Shown: positions 26,294-34,331 of the stretch, in pieces
Position numbering within the stretch: the stretch's first letter is position 1
Layout of the letters: each line of letters begins with the position of its first letter
Assembly: GCA_018698135.1 (NCBI GenBank)
Contig: JABINZ010000221.1
Span: 1 to 35,383 of the forward strand
Source: Bacteroidota bacterium
GTDB lineage: Bacteria > Bacteroidota > Bacteroidia > CAILMK01 > JAAYUY01
Length of the DNA: 35,383 nucleotides
Reading direction: 5' to 3'
The notes under the pieces: model-generated
What the model saw: the letters and a program-made list of their open reading frames with translations, nothing else
What the model was told of the DNA's origin: nothing
Databases searched by the model: none
Made by a program: the position numbers and the translations under genes

Positions 26294-27511
26294 TCAATTT
26301 TTACCTCTGTAGCTCTTCTTCTTTTTGTAGTAATTCCTTTTGGAGGTTGATTTTGGTTTTCGGTCTTCCCAAATCGGTCCAGGACCAATATCAGCTGGAA
26401 GTTCAAGCTTTGGAATAGCGTATTCAATCAATTGTTCAATTCTTCTAAACTTGTGCATATCCTTCGGATTTACAAGTGTTAATGCCTCTCCTTTTGCATT
26501 TACTCTGGCCGTTCGTCCAACTCGGTGCACATAATCTTCTGCATCATGAGGAACATCAAAGTTAACAACCAAATTAATCTCCTTCACATCTATTCCACGA
26601 CTCATTACATCAGTAGCTACTAATATCCGAATTTGTTTGGCCATAAATCCTCGGAGTACACTCTCTCTGCTAGCTTGATCTAAATTTGATGAAATACCTT
26701 TTGCAGCAAGTTTAGCTCTATTCAATGATCTGACGATTTCATTCACCATGCTTTTGGTGGACGTAAATATAATAATGCTGTCGAAATGCTTACGTTCAAC
26801 AATTAATTGTGTTAAAAGGGCTACTTTTTGTTCATCATAACAAACATAAGCCTTATGATCTATTCCTTCAGCAGGTTTTGAAATGGCCAATGATATTTCA
26901 AGTGGATTACGTAAAATCTTTTTTGCTAATTGCCGAATATTGTTAGGCATAGTTGCGCTAAACATCAAAGTCTGTCTGTCTTTTGGCAAATGCATAATGA
27001 TTTTTTGGATATCATCAATGAAACCCATATCAAACATCCGATCGGCCTCATCCAAGACCAAATGCTTCAGATTATCAAATTTGGCATTTCCTGATTGTAA
27101 GTGCGACAACAAACGTCCTGGAGTGGCAACAATAATGTCTGTCCCATTTTGTAAAGCATCTTGCTCTATAACCCAATCTTTTCCATCTCCACCGCCATAT
27201 ACGGCAATTGAACCTACTGGGATAAAATAGGAGAGCCCTTGTATTTGTTGTTCAATTTGTACTGCTAATTCTCGTGTTGGTACGATGATTAATGTATTGG
27301 TTGTATTGTTATTCTGACCACTTAGTTTATTGAGTATTGGTAATACGAAAGCAACTGTTTTTCCTGTACCAGTTTGTGCGCATGCTATTAAATCGCTGTT
27401 TTCTAAAATCAAGGGAATGGCTTTCTCCTGAATAGGTGTGGCTGTATCAAAGCCCATATAAGAAATGGCTTCCAAGAGAGGTTCCTCAAGATTAAATTCA
27501 GAAAATTTCAT
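26294..27511 (-). CDS. DEAD-box ATP-dependent RNA helicase (second copy)
   Basis: A 405-residue helicase. Q motif GFDTATPIQ, motif I AQTGTGKT, Ia PTRELA, Ib TPGRLL, II DEAD, III SAT, V SRGIDV and VI HRVGRTAR are all present. The tail is short and strongly basic (KRNYYKKKKSYRGKN). It is clearly diverged from the helicase at 6018 throughout. Translation from 27511 (MKFSEFNLEEPL) is preferred over the frame open to 27559, whose start lies within the promoter box at 27557-27564. Its leader carries a perfect stem-loop (27530-27548) close to the predicted mRNA 5' end. Confidence 0.93.
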   Translation of the reverse strand: MKFSEFNLEEPLLEAISYMGFDTATPIQEKAIPLILENSDLIACAQTGTGKTVAFVLPILNKLSGQNNNTTNTLIIVPTRELAVQIEQQIQGLSYFIPVGSIAVYGGGDGKDWVIEQDALQNGTDIIVATPGRLLSHLQSGNAKFDNLKHLVLDEADRMFDMGFIDDIQKIIMHLPKDRQTLMFSATMPNNIRQLAKKILRNPLEISLAISKPAEGIDHKAYVCYDEQKVALLTQLIVERKHFDSIIIFTSTKSMVNEIVRSLNRAKLAAKGISSNLDQASRESVLRGFMAKQIRILVATDVMSRGIDVKEINLVVNFDVPHDAEDYVHRVGRTARVNAKGEALTLVNPKDMHKFRRIEQLIEYAIPKLELPADIGPGPIWEDRKPKSTSKRNYYKKKKSYRGKN

Positions 27512-27529
27512 GTAATAATTTAATTTGCG

Positions 27530-27548
27530 ATGTTCTATCACAGAACAT
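27530..27548 (-). promoter_or_regulatory. Stem-loop in the 5' leader of the second DEAD-box helicase
   Basis: ATGTTCT (27530-27536) and AGAACAT (27542-27548) are perfect 7-bp arms around a five-base loop. The promoter box at 27557-27564 lies just upstream on the minus strand, so the transcript would begin within a few bases of this hairpin. It may protect the 5' end or regulate the message. It could also be an operator. Confidence 0.45.
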
Positions 27549-27556
27549 TTGAAATA

Positions 27557-27564
27557 CAAAATTA
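27557..27564 (-). promoter_or_regulatory. -7 promoter element (TAATTTTG) of the second DEAD-box helicase
   Basis: The minus strand reads TAATTTTG, an exact TAnnTTTG, 45 bases before the ATG at 27511. Confidence 0.55.
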
Positions 27565-27833
27565 ATACTATTTAATTTGGATGCACTCATTTGTTTTATA
27601 CAGTTCATAACTAGTGAAATAAAACATATTGATTTCATGACCTCTGGTTACAATTAAACAATTATTAAAACAGCAATTACATCTTTTTAGATTTACAAAA
27701 ACTTATATTTTGATTAATGCTGAGATTACAGAAATGAATCGCGATAAATGAATTCTATTTCTCCTGTAAAAAACATAATTTTTGTTCAAAGAAAATACGA
27801 AATTTATATTCTCAGCCGGAATCGCTTCGCTTT

Positions 27834-27888
27834 TACATGATTTTTTTTCATTTGTCTGTAGGTAATTTCAAAGAAAAAAAATCATGTA
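27834..27888. repeat. Long perfect inverted repeat abutting a promoter
   Basis: Left arm TACATGATTTTTTTTC (27834-27849) and right arm GAAAAAAAATCATGTA (27873-27888) are perfectly complementary over 16 bases. Inside them TTTG (27851-27854) can pair with CAAA (27869-27872) after a one-base bulge, leaving a 14-base loop. The right arm shares two bases with the TATATTTG box at 27887-27894, so the structure covers the -33 and spacer region of that promoter. No T-tract follows on either strand, so it is not a typical terminator. Confidence 0.75.
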
Positions 27889-27894
27889 TATTTG
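27887..27894 (+). promoter_or_regulatory. -7 promoter element (TATATTTG) of the unknown exported gene
   Basis: An exact TAnnTTTG box 23 bases before the ATG at 27918. It overlaps the end of the right arm of the inverted repeat. The only -33-like sequence at the right distance is TTTC (27866-27869). Confidence 0.6.
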
Positions 27895-27917
27895 ATTATA
27901 AATCAAAGTCTGCAATC

Positions 27918-29294
27918 ATGAAAAAAATAGCTTTCTTACTCATATGTTTGTTAGCAATTCTTGGATCTGAAGCCAAGGATGTTTCCATCAGTTTGGTAAA
28001 TGAAAACAATTTGCCATTAACTATTTGGATGGGATCCATACCCTCAAAGGATAATATTTATTCGGATGACGAAATTGTCCAACTGAGTGAGCAACTCAAT
28101 ATTACTGCTTATAAGCGAAAAATGGGAGAGGGACGCAAGCTTCAGGTAAGTAAAAAAGGATTACCCAATAATCACGTTTTAATTATTTATGGAAAATTTG
28201 ATGGAGGAAGTCGAACTGCCGTTCAACGATTTTATGTTAAGGAGCTAGGTGCTAAATTGACAACTACTTTTGAAGAAATCAAGATTTATCGTCCAAATAA
28301 ATCCTATTTTAACATTGTGAAGGATTTAGAAAGCAGCGGTGATGCTGTGGAAGGATTTGCTGTTAAAAATGCCAACTTGGTTGGAATGTTTTTTTTATAT
28401 GACGTACAATCAGATACTTATTCCGATGTATTTGTTTTTGATCCAAGCATTAAATTACCAATCGAAGAGCTTGAGCAAAACAGTAATGAGGTAAGTGATT
28501 TTATATCAAAAAATGCTACAGCACCTTTTCATAATCTTTCAGGAAAATTGGTTCGTAAAATTCCAGAAGAAACAGATGAGGTATTTACTGAAGTGGTATT
28601 TCCTGGATATACCCAAAGAGAACAGTTTTTTGGTGATAAAGATTTTAAATTTTTGACATGGTCTATTACCAATAGTCAGGAAGTTCAAACCAAACTTGAT
28701 AAACAGCAATTTTTACCGCTTTACAATTCATGTAGTTTAGCAGATAAGAATGATGTGACTCGAAAATTTATGCGTCAGGTTAATAAGGATGTTGAAGCAA
28801 ACTATCATTTATTCTATATTACAGGAATTCGTAAGTCGGATAAAGTAGAAGTTTTTTCTTCTGAATTTGATGCATTAAACGATTATGATGAACTTTTAGA
28901 TAATGATATTAAAACGAAAACTGGAGCTTTTCGTTTAAATGAAAACACTGAAGTTGTCTTTAGTCAGGAAAACATGGTTAGTTACATCAAAGGGCATGAT
29001 ATAACGCCACTATTATACTTTATGATTGGTAAAAATGAGAGATTTGACGAAACAGAGTTTGATGCCGAGAATTTGGTAGGTATTTACAGAGAATTAGGAA
29101 ATTATATCCAATTACCTGAACTGGATGGTGAAATTGAGGCACTTTATGAACCTGATTTAACCATCTCAACAATCAAGAAAAATCTGCAGGATCCAAAAAT
29201 ATTAGAATCGATTGAAAATCGCTTAAAGGAAGATTTACCAGTTTCAATACCAGCAAAGGCTATTATTGCTGCTGACAAAAAAAACGGAGAGTAG
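27918..29294 (+). CDS. Exported protein of unknown function
   Basis: A 458-residue protein with signal peptide MKKIAFLLICLLAILGSEAK. The start at 27918 is chosen because an in-frame ATG 27 codons earlier lies upstream of the promoter box and inside the hairpin. I do not recognise a domain. The N-terminal about 110 residues look like a beta-sandwich by pattern (VSISLVNENNLPLTIWMGS, HVLIIYGKFDGG). The rest is mixed and acidic with few Cys, and there is no T9SS sorting domain. The MBOAT gene follows after 89 bases on the same strand, so co-transcription is possible but not shown. Confidence 0.75.
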   Translation: MKKIAFLLICLLAILGSEAKDVSISLVNENNLPLTIWMGSIPSKDNIYSDDEIVQLSEQLNITAYKRKMGEGRKLQVSKKGLPNNHVLIIYGKFDGGSRTAVQRFYVKELGAKLTTTFEEIKIYRPNKSYFNIVKDLESSGDAVEGFAVKNANLVGMFFLYDVQSDTYSDVFVFDPSIKLPIEELEQNSNEVSDFISKNATAPFHNLSGKLVRKIPEETDEVFTEVVFPGYTQREQFFGDKDFKFLTWSITNSQEVQTKLDKQQFLPLYNSCSLADKNDVTRKFMRQVNKDVEANYHLFYITGIRKSDKVEVFSSEFDALNDYDELLDNDIKTKTGAFRLNENTEVVFSQENMVSYIKGHDITPLLYFMIGKNERFDETEFDAENLVGIYRELGNYIQLPELDGEIEALYEPDLTISTIKKNLQDPKILESIENRLKEDLPVSIPAKAIIAADKKNGE

Positions 29295-29383
29295 ATAGGT
29301 TCCAGATCCTCTTATTTAGGGATTATTGTGATTTTGAATATATGTGATTTCATTCCACTGCATTAGTTCCATTGTGAAAACCT

Positions 29384-30865
29384 ATGTTGTTTAATTCCTT
29401 CCATTTCCTAGTTTTTTTTCTTGTATTGAATTTCTTGTTTTTTACTCTTCCCAAAAAACATAGGTGGCTTTTGCTCTTAGTGGCATCTTATGTTTTCTAT
29501 ATGTTTTGGAAACCCTCCTATGCCATATTATTACTTATAAGTACAATCACTGTTTATTATTCGGCTCTTTTGATGTCGAAAACTGCAGAAAAGACGAAAA
29601 GAAAAAAGTATATATGGATTAGCATTTTTGTTAACCTTGGGATTTTATTTTTCTTCAAATATTTCAATTTCTTTGCTGATTCACTGGTCGGGTTTACTAG
29701 TCTTTTTGGTGCAAATTTCCAATCGCCAAGCTTGAAAATATTATTACCAGTTGGGATATCTTTTTATACGTTTCAGGCAATTGGTTATTCCATTGATGTG
29801 TACCGTGGGAACCAACAAGCAGAAAGGCATTTTGGGCGTTTTGCCCTTTTCATTTCCTTTTTCCCCCAATTGGTTGCTGGCCCCATTGAAAGATCAAAAA
29901 AATTGTTACCACAACTGAATAAGTTGGATGCGACTTTTGACTATCCCCGAATTTCTGCAGGCTTGAAACTGATTTTGTGGGGGTTTTTCAAAAAGGTAGT
30001 TATAGCCGATAATCTGGGCATTTTTGTTAATGAAATATACAACCAACCTGAATTGTATGGTGGTTTTCAATTTGTTTTGGCAAGCGTTTTATTTGGATTT
30101 CAAATCTATTGCGACTTTTCCGGTTATTCAGATATTGCTATAGGAATTGCCCGCATCATGGGTGTAAAGCTCATGATCAATTTCAAAACACCATTTTTTG
30201 CTAAATCAATTTCTGAGTTTTGGAATAGGTGGCATATATCGCTCTCCAGCTGGCTAAGGGATTATTTGTTTTTACCCTTAGCATGGAAATTCTCAAATCG
30301 ATTGAAACAAGAATCCTATGGATATTTCAAATCAACTAGTCTAATTTATACAGGAGCAGTTTTGATTACTTTTGCATTAACCGGATTATGGCATGGTGCA
30401 AATTGGACATTTGTCATTTGGGGAATTCTTCATGCGCTTTACCTTTTGCTTGATTTTTATAGCAAAAAAGCACGGAAAAAGTTTTTCAAGTCGGTTGGAA
30501 TAAAGAAAAAATCGAAAGGCTTAAGGGCTATTTCCCTAATCCTGACTTTTGTTTTGGTTTCTTTTGCTTGGATATTTTTCAGAGCAAATAGCACTTCTGA
30601 TGCTTTTTTTATTATTCAGAAATTATTTAGTGCATGGGATAATTATTCAATTCCCGAATTAGATAAAATATTTTATGTAATAGGGGGTGTTGTTGCTCTT
30701 GTACTCATGATAATTATAGAAATTGTTCTTAAGAACAAGCAAATTGAAAGCTTGTTTGAAAACCATCCACGCATCATTAGGTGGTCATTTTATTACTTAT
30801 TAATTGCATTTATATTTGTTGTTGGTTATTTTGGCGATGTTGCTTTTATTTATTTTCAATTTTAA
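29384..30865 (+). CDS. MBOAT-family O-acyltransferase (AlgI/DltB type)
   Basis: A 493-residue polytopic inner-membrane protein of the membrane-bound O-acyltransferase family. Relatives AlgI and DltB pass an acetyl or D-alanyl group across the membrane for modification of alginate, other glycans or teichoic acid. Family features are LLPVGISFYTFQAIGYSIDV (about 120-139), FFPQLVAGPIER, FWNRWHISLSSWLRDY (279-294) and the catalytic His337 in GLWHGANW. The stop overlaps the next ATG by one base (TAATG), showing tight coupling to the SGNH protein, the usual partner that performs the periplasmic transfer. The acceptor polymer is unknown. Confidence 0.92.
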   Translation: MLFNSFHFLVFFLVLNFLFFTLPKKHRWLLLLVASYVFYMFWKPSYAILLLISTITVYYSALLMSKTAEKTKRKKYIWISIFVNLGILFFFKYFNFFADSLVGFTSLFGANFQSPSLKILLPVGISFYTFQAIGYSIDVYRGNQQAERHFGRFALFISFFPQLVAGPIERSKKLLPQLNKLDATFDYPRISAGLKLILWGFFKKVVIADNLGIFVNEIYNQPELYGGFQFVLASVLFGFQIYCDFSGYSDIAIGIARIMGVKLMINFKTPFFAKSISEFWNRWHISLSSWLRDYLFLPLAWKFSNRLKQESYGYFKSTSLIYTGAVLITFALTGLWHGANWTFVIWGILHALYLLLDFYSKKARKKFFKSVGIKKKSKGLRAISLILTFVLVSFAWIFFRANSTSDAFFIIQKLFSAWDNYSIPELDKIFYVIGGVVALVLMIIIEIVLKNKQIESLFENHPRIIRWSFYYLLIAFIFVVGYFGDVAFIYFQF

Positions 30866-31872
30866 TGGCACTTTTTTTTAAACGAATATTGATTTTTTCA
30901 GGCATAATTATTATGCTTTTTACTTGTTTGGAAATTTGGTCGAGGAGGGTTTTTCGGACTGAAACTGATTTGTATTTGAAATTCAGGTCTTTGGAAAGAG
31001 TAAAGGATAGTGTAGAAATTTTGATCATTGGCAATTCCCATTTAGAAAAAGGAATCAACCCACAATATTTAAGTCAAAAAGCATTTAATTTAGCTTTCAG
31101 TGCACAAGATTTATATTATGATCATGCTGTATTTAATCATTATTTAAACGAATTACCCAAACTGAAAACGCTTATTATAGGTGTTGATTATTTCTCTTTT
31201 GGATATGATGAAAGCAAAACATCCATGTACTATGTGAGGGATTATCATAAAGAATTAAAGATTAAGCCACAAAACGGAGTATCCTATTTGTATCTGCTAA
31301 ATCATTCAATTTTTTGGATTTACAGAGCCAAGTTTATGAAATATTTGCTGAGTGGATTTCCACCCATAAACCCACACCCTTTTTCTGAGCAATTGGAAGT
31401 GCCCTTACAAAGCGAATTTGATCAAATGCTTATGTCAACAGGTTATCGCGCGACTTGGACAATTATGAATGATGAAGAATTAGAGCAGGATGCAATGACA
31501 ACAAGCAGCCGCGGACTTAAACTTTACAATTCAGAACTTGAAGAAGGATTAACTCACTACCTAAAAGAGATTATTGAATTATCACTCGAAAAAAGCATAC
31601 AGGTGTTTTTGGTAGATGCACCAGTAAGTCAGTATTATCAAAGTGCATTAACAGAAGAAACTAAATCAACGTATAGCGATTTATTGAAGCAAATTCTAGC
31701 AAACTATAGTGAGGTTGAATATATAGATGCCAAATCAATTTTCAATTCTAACAATGAATTGTTTTATAACTCAAACCATTTAAATGTCAATGGTTCTGAG
31801 CGCTTTACACTTTATCTGGATTCGGTAATTTCGAAAAATCAGGCACTTTTCCCGTATAATTATGCGGACTGA
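30865..31872 (+). CDS. SGNH-fold partner of the MBOAT acyltransferase (DltD/AlgX-like)
   Basis: A 335-residue protein with one N-terminal membrane segment (residues about 8-23), the rest predicted periplasmic. Block I is IIGNSHLEKGI (catalytic Ser58, with Asn replacing Asp of GDSH). The His block is NSNHLNVNG with His305. The usual Asp three residues before this His is Asn302, so the triad may be a dyad. The start at 30865 overlaps the MBOAT stop; the longer frame from 30781 is rejected. Context suggests it transfers the acyl group to an extracytoplasmic glycan. Its last 22 codons overlap the 3' end of purB on the other strand. Confidence 0.82.
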   Translation: MALFFKRILIFSGIIIMLFTCLEIWSRRVFRTETDLYLKFRSLERVKDSVEILIIGNSHLEKGINPQYLSQKAFNLAFSAQDLYYDHAVFNHYLNELPKLKTLIIGVDYFSFGYDESKTSMYYVRDYHKELKIKPQNGVSYLYLLNHSIFWIYRAKFMKYLLSGFPPINPHPFSEQLEVPLQSEFDQMLMSTGYRATWTIMNDEELEQDAMTTSSRGLKLYNSELEEGLTHYLKEIIELSLEKSIQVFLVDAPVSQYYQSALTEETKSTYSDLLKQILANYSEVEYIDAKSIFNSNNELFYNSNHLNVNGSERFTLYLDSVISKNQALFPYNYAD

Positions 31873-33181
31873 TTCGTTTCATATACGATTTCAATTCCTC
31901 GTCAAGCGCTAATCCATCGATAAATTCGTGTAATTCATCTTTGCCAATTTTTTTATTTTTCCTGGTCAGTTTTTTCAAGGCTTCATATGGATTTGGATAA
32001 GAAACCTTTCTTAAAATAGTTTGGATAGCTTCAGAAACCACCACCCAATTATCTTCTAAATCGGAGTGTAATTTGTCTTTATTAAGTTCTAATTTTCCAA
32101 ATCCTTTTTTCAATGATTTTAAAGAAAGCAAGGTGTGGGCAAAAGGAACACCTATATTTCTTGTTACTGTAGAATCTGTTAAATCACGTTGTAATCGAGA
32201 TATGGGCAGTTTTGAACTCAAATGCTCAAATGCAGCGTTTGCTATTCCAAAATTTCCTTCTGCATTCTCAAAATCTATTGGATTTACTTTGTGAGGCATA
32301 GCTGAAGAGCCTACTTCTCCTTCTTTAATTTTCTGCTTGAAATAATCCATCGACACATAGGTCCACATATCTTTTGACAAGTCCAGCAAAATGGTATTGA
32401 TTCGCTTCATGATGTCAAACATGGCTGCCATGTTATCGTAATGCTCAATTTGCGTAGTAAATTTTTGACGTTCTAATCCAATTTTATCCAAAAACATACT
32501 GGCAAAAGCAATCCAGTCAGAATCTGGATAGGCGGCATAATGTGCATTAAAATTACCAGTAGCTCCACCAAATTTACCTTGAATCGGTATATGTGATAAG
32601 AGTTTTAATTGTTCCTCTATACGTTCTACAAATACTTTAATTTCTTTTCCTAAAAGGGTAGGGCTGGCAGGTTGACCATGTGTTTTAGCTAGCATTGGAA
32701 TGTGTTGCCATTCAAGGGCTAAATCTTGTAAAATATGAGTCAGGTTAGTAAGCTCAGGTAAGTAAACATTAAATAATGCATCCATTAACATCAGTGGACC
32801 AGCTGTATTATTGATATCCTGAGAGGTTAATCCAAAGTGAATGAACTCCTTGTGTTTTTCCCAGCCGTTTTCTTCAAATTTCTCTTTGATAAAATACTCA
32901 ACTGCCTTCACATCATGATTGGTAATTGCTTCAATTTCCTTGACCTTGATAGCATCATCAATAGTAAAATTTTGATGAATATTTCGAAGGGAAGCAAAGT
33001 TCTTTTTATCAAATGCTTCCAATTCATCTAAGAAATTGCATAGAGCAATGAAATACTCAATCTCAATAAAAACCCGATATCGAATTAAGGCATATTCAGA
33101 AAAGTAGGTTGATAGTTCACTCACCTTTGGTGCATAGCGTCCATCAATGGGAGAGATCGCTTGAAGATTATAACTTTTCAT
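31805..33181 (-). CDS. purB: Adenylosuccinate lyase
   Basis: A 458-residue cytoplasmic enzyme of purine synthesis. It cleaves fumarate from SAICAR and from adenylosuccinate. It matches the longer E. coli-type PurB end to end: LQAISPIDGRYAPKV at the start, ITNHDVKAVEYFIKEKF, HFGLTSQDINN, KTHGQPASPTLLGKE, then the signature GSSAMPHKVNPIDFENAEGN with the mobile-loop Ser. It ends RISPHNYTGKVPDF plus a short tail. An exact promoter box lies at 33224-33231. The 3' end overlaps the convergent SGNH gene by 68 bases. Confidence 0.96.
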   Translation of the reverse strand: MKSYNLQAISPIDGRYAPKVSELSTYFSEYALIRYRVFIEIEYFIALCNFLDELEAFDKKNFASLRNIHQNFTIDDAIKVKEIEAITNHDVKAVEYFIKEKFEENGWEKHKEFIHFGLTSQDINNTAGPLMLMDALFNVYLPELTNLTHILQDLALEWQHIPMLAKTHGQPASPTLLGKEIKVFVERIEEQLKLLSHIPIQGKFGGATGNFNAHYAAYPDSDWIAFASMFLDKIGLERQKFTTQIEHYDNMAAMFDIMKRINTILLDLSKDMWTYVSMDYFKQKIKEGEVGSSAMPHKVNPIDFENAEGNFGIANAAFEHLSSKLPISRLQRDLTDSTVTRNIGVPFAHTLLSLKSLKKGFGKLELNKDKLHSDLEDNWVVVSEAIQTILRKVSYPNPYEALKKLTRKNKKIGKDELHEFIDGLALDEELKSYMKRISPHNYTGKVPDFSKLPNPDKV

Positions 33182-33223
33182 TTTAATTCAATAAAGGATT
33201 AAATATATCAATTTTTAAGGATG

Positions 33224-33231
33224 CAAATTTA
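33224..33231 (-). promoter_or_regulatory. -7 promoter element (TAAATTTG) of purB
   Basis: The minus strand reads TAAATTTG, an exact TAnnTTTG, 42 bases before the purB ATG. I see no purine-riboswitch-like leader; the leader is too short for one. Confidence 0.55.
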
Positions 33232-33405
33232 GGAATTTCTATTCAGACCTGATTGAATGATAAGCGATTGATGCTGTTTATGAAATAGAAATAATTTCAA
33301 AACAGTTAGAAGGTTATAAAATTCAAACCTTACATCATCTTGTCTAAAGAGTATAGAATTGTATCCTTCTACACTAATTTCTAGTATAGATAATTTAAGG
33401 CTTAA

Positions 33406-34317
33406 TTAAAACTTATAGGAAAATCCGACTCCAAATAATTCCTTGAACTGCACTCTAGGTTCTTTATCCGTGCTATTTTCAATATCAAATAAAACATCCT
33501 GATCCCAAATTAGTAGGGTATTGATATTCACAGAAATGTATTTGTTGATTTTCATGGCCATTAATACTTCCCAGTTCACGTCTACTTTTTCAGGATTTTC
33601 CAAATAATTTGTAAACAAATCCAGTTTAGTAAGAAGGTTAATATTTTTACCCAGATCTTTCTTGTAGATGAATTTTACATAAGCACCAAATTCAAATCTT
33701 ATAGTTTGTCCTGGAGTTATGATATTACCTCCAACATCTAGAACTGCAGGAGTAACACCGAATTTTCCTGCATCAGCTAATTCCTGTGCCATAACGAAAG
33801 TTGTTTTCCCAGTTAATGGAGAAATTAATAAGCTAAAGTTGTCGTTTGGTTTGAAATCCATACCAATTGCCGCAGTCAGATAGGCAGGAGCAAACAAAGA
33901 GGAAATACGTACGGAGTCGTTAGGATATTTAAAGCCGTCATTCATTTGAGTTTTAAAACTCAAAAAACCACTATAATACCAATGTTTAAAAGCATATTGT
34001 CCATATTTAGATGTTAATTCAATTCGGTCGTCTGCTTTTCGCAAATCGGTTTCACCTTGTTTGATTAATCCATAAGCAATATCCAATGTATTATCCCAGC
34101 TCGTGCGGTCTTTCTTATAATTGGCGAATAGGTTAAACATGCCATTAACAGAAATTGAATTTTCACCTCCTGCAGCCCAATTGGTTAAGGTTAACTGATT
34201 TACCATTAATGATCCTGAACCACCTTTTTTCCAGTTTTTTGTTGAATCAACTGCATCTTGAGCTTGCATTAAACTAAAGCAAAACAAGGTCATAATTAAC
34301 AATATAACTTTTTTCAT
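33406..34317 (-). CDS. DUF3078 family outer-envelope protein
   Basis: A 303-residue protein with signal peptide MKKVILLIMTLFCFSLMQAQ. It matches the DUF3078 family of Bacteroidota: NWKKGGSGSLMVNQLTLTNW, AAGGENSISVNG and SWDNTLDIAYGLIKQGE. Later parts alternate as beta-strands (FEFGAYVKFIYKKDLG, ISVNINTLLIWDQDVLFD) and end in an aromatic terminal strand (FGVGFSYKF), so it is probably an outer-membrane barrel. No function is known. It lies 14 bases after the MscS gene and is likely co-transcribed with it. Confidence 0.85.
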   Translation of the reverse strand: MKKVILLIMTLFCFSLMQAQDAVDSTKNWKKGGSGSLMVNQLTLTNWAAGGENSISVNGMFNLFANYKKDRTSWDNTLDIAYGLIKQGETDLRKADDRIELTSKYGQYAFKHWYYSGFLSFKTQMNDGFKYPNDSVRISSLFAPAYLTAAIGMDFKPNDNFSLLISPLTGKTTFVMAQELADAGKFGVTPAVLDVGGNIITPGQTIRFEFGAYVKFIYKKDLGKNINLLTKLDLFTNYLENPEKVDVNWEVLMAMKINKYISVNINTLLIWDQDVLFDIENSTDKEPRVQFKELFGVGFSYKF

Positions 34318-34331
34318 CTGTTTGATTTTAA

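Larger units (their letters stand above)
27512..27917. other. Divergent regulatory region between helicase and unknown exported gene
   Basis: This 406-base stretch has no convincing gene. From left to right it holds the helicase leader with its stem-loop, the helicase -7 box, about 270 bases of AT-rich sequence in which I see nothing specific, a long hairpin (27834-27888), and the -7 box of the rightward gene (27887-27894). Confidence 0.6.

Noticed and set aside
27512-27559. Longer start for the second DEAD-box helicase
   Set aside because: The start codon would lie in the -7 box and the extra residues translate the leader stem-loop.
27834-27888. Reading the long inverted repeat as a rho-independent terminator or invertible promoter
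   Set aside because: No T-tract follows on either strand. The 23-base interval between arms is too short for recombinase-driven inversion as known in this phylum.
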